NCBI GenBank assembly: GCA_036703315.1
Contig: DATNPH010000050.1
Span: 1 to 53,845 of the forward strand
DNA: 53,845 nucleotides
DNA from: DATNPH01 sp036703315
Lineage (GTDB): Bacteria; Cyanobacteriota; Cyanobacteriia; Cyanobacteriales; Coleofasciculaceae
Direction: 5' to 3'
Positions 50,517 through 53,845 of the stretch are shown here, piece after piece. Position numbers and translations under genes: made by a program. Numbering within the stretch: the first letter of the stretch is position 1; each line of letters starts with the position of its first letter. The notes beneath the pieces are model-generated. The model saw nothing but the letters and a program-made list of their open reading frames with translations, ran no database searches and was not told the origin of the DNA.

Positions 50517-51299
50517 TTAGGCGACAAAATCATCAAAGTTATCTGAACTGATAGTAATGATGTCGGTGTGTTCGCTCAGCTTCGCCCAGATGCTTGAGAA
50601 ATAGCGGTTGTGGTAAGCAATCACTTCATCAATCTGGGTCACAACTTCTACAACATCATAGAAGCGGGCTGCTTTGCGCCAAGCAGTCGTTGTCAGGTTT
50701 GCACTGCCCTTGAATGCCATCAATCCATCAAGAACAACTAATTTTTGGTGGGGTAGGTCGTCCCAGTTGGAATTGGTAGTGTAAATTGTTTTGATGCAGA
50801 GGTTTGGGGCTTCAGCTTCGTGATTCTCTAACTCAGACAAGACCCAGGACTGATCTGGTGTCAGGGCAACAACACCACGTACCTGAACCTGTTGGGCAAT
50901 GAACTTGAGAACCAGTAAAAAATCTTTGCTGATGCCGAAGGTCGTGAAGTGAACAAATTGCCGCGCTAGATGCAGTGCTTGGAGTAGCCCCGCTAGTGGT
51001 GGGTAGTCCGAACGGTACTGATTCACCCGGTAAGCGATTGCTGCCAGTTGCTGGCAGTGTTCAAAGATGTGGTCGTTCTGGAGATAAAGCCCATTGCTCT
51101 TGAAGTAAGCTCGGAACCGCTCAAACTCAGAATCTCCATGAACAACATACTGTACACCACAGATCGGGCAATAGATCTGCTGCTGACAGTTACGCTTCAT
51201 GGCCTGAGAAACGGCAAGGCACTTTTTGCAACAGGCAAGGGCAGAAGGAAAGTTCAGCAGGTTTTGAATGTCAAAGCCTGAACTGGTGATTCTAGTCAT
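50517..51299 (-). CDS. zinc-ribbon plus single-HKD phospholipase D-like protein
   Basis: This is a 260-residue soluble protein. The N-terminal part has cysteine clusters (ACCKKCLAV and YCPICGVQ), a zinc ribbon of about residues 22-50. A helical linker follows. The C-terminal part is one PLD-type catalytic half-site: LPHQKLVVLDGLMAFKGSAN contains HxKxxxxD-x6-GSxN. One HKD per chain means it would act as a dimer, as Nuc-type nucleases do, so nuclease activity is the likely function and lipid cleavage the alternative. GGAGAAG seven bases before ATG 51299 is a good ribosome binding site. It is divergent from the HTH-TPR gene with 159 bases between starts. Confidence 0.82.
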   Translation of the reverse strand: MTRITSSGFDIQNLLNFPSALACCKKCLAVSQAMKRNCQQQIYCPICGVQYVVHGDSEFERFRAYFKSNGLYLQNDHIFEHCQQLAAIAYRVNQYRSDYPPLAGLLQALHLARQFVHFTTFGISKDFLLVLKFIAQQVQVRGVVALTPDQSWVLSELENHEAEAPNLCIKTIYTTNSNWDDLPHQKLVVLDGLMAFKGSANLTTTAWRKAARFYDVVEVVTQIDEVIAYHNRYFSSIWAKLSEHTDIITISSDNFDDFVA

Positions 51300-51458
51300 A
51301 GGTTAGCTTCTCCATTAGCAGATACTCAACAAGCTATCTAGAATCACTAGATCGAATCTCCTCACAGGCATGGGTGATTGTGTGAGTAATATTGTGAGTA
51401 GTCTCCATAAAGGAAAAATTGCTAGCTTAAAGCCGAGGACATCTAAAGACTCTGACTG

Positions 51459-52787
51459 ATGACACCTATTCGATACCAACCTGACGAAGAATTTTCAGAA
51501 GTTTATCAGTACTACGACATAGACAGGCTGCGTGTAGATCTATCAGTTGTTAATGGTGGAGATGGATTATCACCCAGAGAAGAGCAATGCTTGCGAGGTA
51601 TCATGCTCGACCTCTCACCTAATGAAATAGCTAAAAAATGTTACTGCGAACCTAGTACGGTAAGGCAATATTTGAAGAAACCTTATCAAGTCATTAAGCT
51701 CCTCTGCGATTTTCCAGAAGAACGTATAACAGCGAAGAAAATTCGTTTTTTACTTTTAAAAAATTACGGATTAATAGATAAATCTTTAAATTCAATAACA
51801 TTTACAAAGCCAAATATTGCTCATAATCGCAAGAATGAGCATTCAATTGTCTCATCTGCTAATAGCATACTACCAAAAGTAGGCTATGAGATTCAGCAAC
51901 AGCTAGAGGAGTTCAGAAGATACTGTGAATTAGAAGAATATATTGAGGCTTTCTATACCCTTTTCAATAAGGAAGATTACGAGGGTTCCTTGTCTAATAT
52001 TTTAGATATTCAGGGGCAACACAATCTCATAGTTGACTTACTTGAGCAATTGCTAAAGTCATGGCAACCTAGGAAAACAGAGAAGTGGGAATTTGGAGTT
52101 TCTCTAGCTAGTTTGGGTAATGCTTACCGTGATACTCATAATTATCAAAAGGCTATTGATTGCTATCAGCAATCCTTGACAATTGCAGAGGAAAATAATG
52201 ATTATAATACAGAGGCTGGCTCTCTTTTAGATATAGGTTTACTTTTCTTTATGGAGGGCAACCCAGAAGCTCTTAAATATACTCGTAGTGGACTATACAT
52301 TGCGCGACAAATTGGAAACAAGTATTTTGAATCTTATGCTTTAAACAATTTAGGGCTTAGCCTGAGTTCTGTAGGCGAATATTATAAAGCAATTGATTAT
52401 CACCATCATTCTTTAGAAATATCAAGAAACATAAGCGATTATATTGGTCAAGCTTCTGCTCTATTCAATCTAGGTAGAAATCATTGTTTATTGGGTGAAC
52501 ATATAAAAGATTTCGGGGAATACCGACATGCACTGAGATTTCTTCAACGATCAGTAGAGATTGCACATCAGATTGGTGCATCGCAACGTGAGATAGAGGC
52601 TCAATCAGAGTTGGCACTTACTTGGTATAGTATGGCACTCACTCTAGAAATGTTGAACCAAGTATCAGATGCTATCAATTCGTACAAGAGAGCTTATGAA
52701 ATTTTTCATACAATCGGATTAAATGCTAATGCGAAATGTGCCAATGATGCAATTCAACGTCTTTCCGAATTATCCATGGATACTTAA
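51459..52787 (+). CDS. HTH-TPR putative regulator
   Basis: This is a 442-residue soluble protein. Residues about 25-80 form a LuxR/sigma-4-like helix-turn-helix (LSPREEQCLRGIMLDLSPNE, then IAKKCYCEPSTVRQYLKK). About 200-435 hold five or six tetratricopeptide repeats (SLASLGNAYRDTHNYQKAID, YALNNLGLSLSSVGEYYKAI and others). This combination is common in cyanobacterial signal-sensing regulators, where the TPRs bind a partner or peptide. No effector or NTPase domain is seen. The divergent PLD-like gene shares the promoter region and is the obvious candidate target. Confidence 0.85.
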   Translation: MTPIRYQPDEEFSEVYQYYDIDRLRVDLSVVNGGDGLSPREEQCLRGIMLDLSPNEIAKKCYCEPSTVRQYLKKPYQVIKLLCDFPEERITAKKIRFLLLKNYGLIDKSLNSITFTKPNIAHNRKNEHSIVSSANSILPKVGYEIQQQLEEFRRYCELEEYIEAFYTLFNKEDYEGSLSNILDIQGQHNLIVDLLEQLLKSWQPRKTEKWEFGVSLASLGNAYRDTHNYQKAIDCYQQSLTIAEENNDYNTEAGSLLDIGLLFFMEGNPEALKYTRSGLYIARQIGNKYFESYALNNLGLSLSSVGEYYKAIDYHHHSLEISRNISDYIGQASALFNLGRNHCLLGEHIKDFGEYRHALRFLQRSVEIAHQIGASQREIEAQSELALTWYSMALTLEMLNQVSDAINSYKRAYEIFHTIGLNANAKCANDAIQRLSELSMDT

Positions 52788-53024
52788 AGTTCCTATTGCT
52801 CGTTAGCGTAACCCTGTTTAGCTGCTTAAGGCTGCAAGCCAAGTTACTGGCGCACTGCTTTTAACGATTTTCCTCTCTTTGCCTTCGGACGAACGTTTTG
52901 AGCTAGTACATCAGAGACAGAGAGAACTTTCTTTCCAGAAACCAAGAGCTATCGATTGATCGCGTAAGCTAGTTTTGACTGAACGTAGGCAGCAGTGTGA
53001 TCGCTAGCTCGTCATAGTTTGAGT

Positions 53025-53348
53025 TTAAGCCGTTGCAGCGGTTTCCTCTTCAGGGAGAAATGCAAGAACAATTTGCTCTGGCAGGATGCCTGCGGTGATT
53101 AAGTCTTTAGTAATTCCTTGTTCCATCCCGTCATATTCCACCCAAACCTTGCCCTCACTCAGAGTCACATAAATCAAATTCCCCCTCACCCGTCGTCCTC
53201 TATCCCAACCCACCTGCATCAGTGCATAGCGGTTTTGCGCGTCGTCAAATACCGTGTCGAGTCGAATATCGCCGTGAGAAGGTTTGAACTGGGCGTATCG
53301 TTGAATCACCTGCTTTACAATGTCCCGTTCTGTCGTGGTGGTATCCAT
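53025..53348 (-). CDS. xisI: XisI-like fdxN element excision controlling factor
   Basis: This 107-residue protein matches the XisI family. KQVIQRYAQFKPSHGDIRLD is near the start, YALMQVGWDRGRRVRGNLIY and VWVEYDGMEQGITKDLITAG are in the middle, and the end is acidic. In heterocystous cyanobacteria XisI helps XisF and XisH in excision of the fdxN element. Many paralogues exist and their general role is open. Its start overlaps the end of xisH by 34 bases, the usual coupled arrangement. Since xisH is frameshifted here, translation of xisI may be reduced. Confidence 0.93.
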   Translation of the reverse strand: MDTTTTERDIVKQVIQRYAQFKPSHGDIRLDTVFDDAQNRYALMQVGWDRGRRVRGNLIYVTLSEGKVWVEYDGMEQGITKDLITAGILPEQIVLAFLPEEETAATA

Positions 53349-53801
53349 CGCTTCACCTCTACCGCCTCTACATCTACAATAAGCAATTTCATTGGTAGCT
53401 CACGCATCACCAACTCACCAATCGGTTCGCTGAAAATCCCGTCAAAGGTTGTGTTTGCAACAGCAAGATACAACTCACGCTCTGGATCGACCTGTTCCAG
53501 AAGTAGCCTATAAAGAACATATTGACCGTTAGCGTAGCGTGCCGTAGGCATTCGCTTGCTCCAAGTCAGCAATTGCCGAGTTGCCTCGAAACTCCTTGAT
53601 TTCAACGGCGATTCGACTACTGCCACGTCTAGCACCGATAAAGCGTCCTGCAATACCGTTGAGGACATCTAACCTTGCTGCCAAGTCGATAAAGAGAAAT
53701 CGCTCACCATAGGATATGACGTAGGGATCGTCCGTGATTTCCCAACCCTCCTTGATGAGAGCTTGCCTGATGATATTGTGAATCGCGTCTCGCTGAGGCA
53801 T
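53315..53801 (-). pseudogene. xisH: xisH-like gene frameshifted by a repeat insertion
   Basis: The N-terminal half (ATG 53801) reads as XisH: AIHNIIRQALIKEGWEITDD, then RIAVEIKEFRGNSAIADLEQ with the ExK of the PD-(D/E)xK nuclease fold. It stops at a TAA within a repeat. The C-terminal half continues in another frame from about 53530 (GQYVLYRLLLEQVDPERELY, then MKLLIVDVEAVEVKRWI) and ends at 53315. XisH family members are about 135-140 residues. The expected junction EQALGQYVLYR is broken, with about 22 net extra bases. The nuclease is probably inactive unless frameshifting occurs. Confidence 0.85.
53527..53556. repeat. short dispersed repeat that breaks xisH
   Basis: The plus strand reads CGTTAGCGTAGCGTGCCGTA then GGCATTCGCT, a string of the kind dispersed in Nostoc-type genomes. 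It occupies the exact place where the XisH frame changes. Confidence 0.75.
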
Positions 53802-53845
53802 GACTTAGTGGGTCATAAGCCGAATGACTAGCCTATGGTACGCTA

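Noticed and set aside
53025..53801. Edge of an fdxN-like excisable element
   Set aside because: Only xisH/xisI-like genes are present. No recombinase gene such as xisF and no direct-repeat attachment sites were seen, and xisHI paralogues are widespread without elements.

Overview
The window looks like chromosomal DNA of a filamentous or otherwise large-genome cyanobacterium. The evidence is the many HIP1 octamers (GCGATCGC, for example at 4073-4080), a xisH/xisI pair, an ethylene-receptor-like kinase, an MHYT kinase, a pheophorbide-oxygenase-type Rieske protein, short heptanucleotide repeats and several families of dispersed repeats. No tRNA, rRNA, CRISPR array or intact transposase gene was seen.

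Layout. 1-12 kb: a GT39-type membrane glycosyltransferase, a PAS histidine kinase, an ArsB-like permease, a membrane class III nucleotide cyclase, a proline-rich single-span protein, a Tat-type metallophosphoesterase, a DUF2358 protein and a MocR-type regulator. 12-15 kb: two small proteins converging on one terminator, a 570-base gap without a gene, and a PIN-like/KTSC fusion. 15-28 kb: a signalling block with an ethylene-binding kinase, a REC-GAF-PAS protein, a 1297-residue hybrid kinase, a REC-kinase and an MHYT-PAS kinase. This block also carries broken genes (an AraC fragment, an SDR fragment and a probable decayed exported protein). 28-38 kb: housekeeping and envelope genes, namely a YheT-like hydrolase, a PfkB kinase, dusA, a phosphodiester glycosidase, an LTxxQ/Spy-like protein, an NhaC-type antiporter and several small exported proteins. 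38-45 kb: an overlapping pair made of a P-loop ATPase and a 1658-residue TPR/STAND/14-blade WD40 protein, which is the best candidate for an undescribed NTPase conflict or signalling system. 45-54 kb: a PQQ-type sugar dehydrogenase, a methyltransferase remnant, a Cys4 small protein, a methyltransferase, the Rieske oxygenase, an AlkA-like glycosylase, a zinc-ribbon/HKD (PLD-type) protein divergent from an HTH-TPR regulator, and xisI with a disrupted xisH.

Recurring theme. Short dispersed repeats have entered coding sequence several times. One adds 9 residues net in frame to a WD40 blade, one forms part of the C-terminus of the same protein, and one adds about 29 residues inside the ATPase domain of the hybrid kinase. 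Another shifts the frame of xisH, and another sits exactly where an SDR gene and a response-regulator gene are both cut short. These are readings by eye; no alignment or database search was run.
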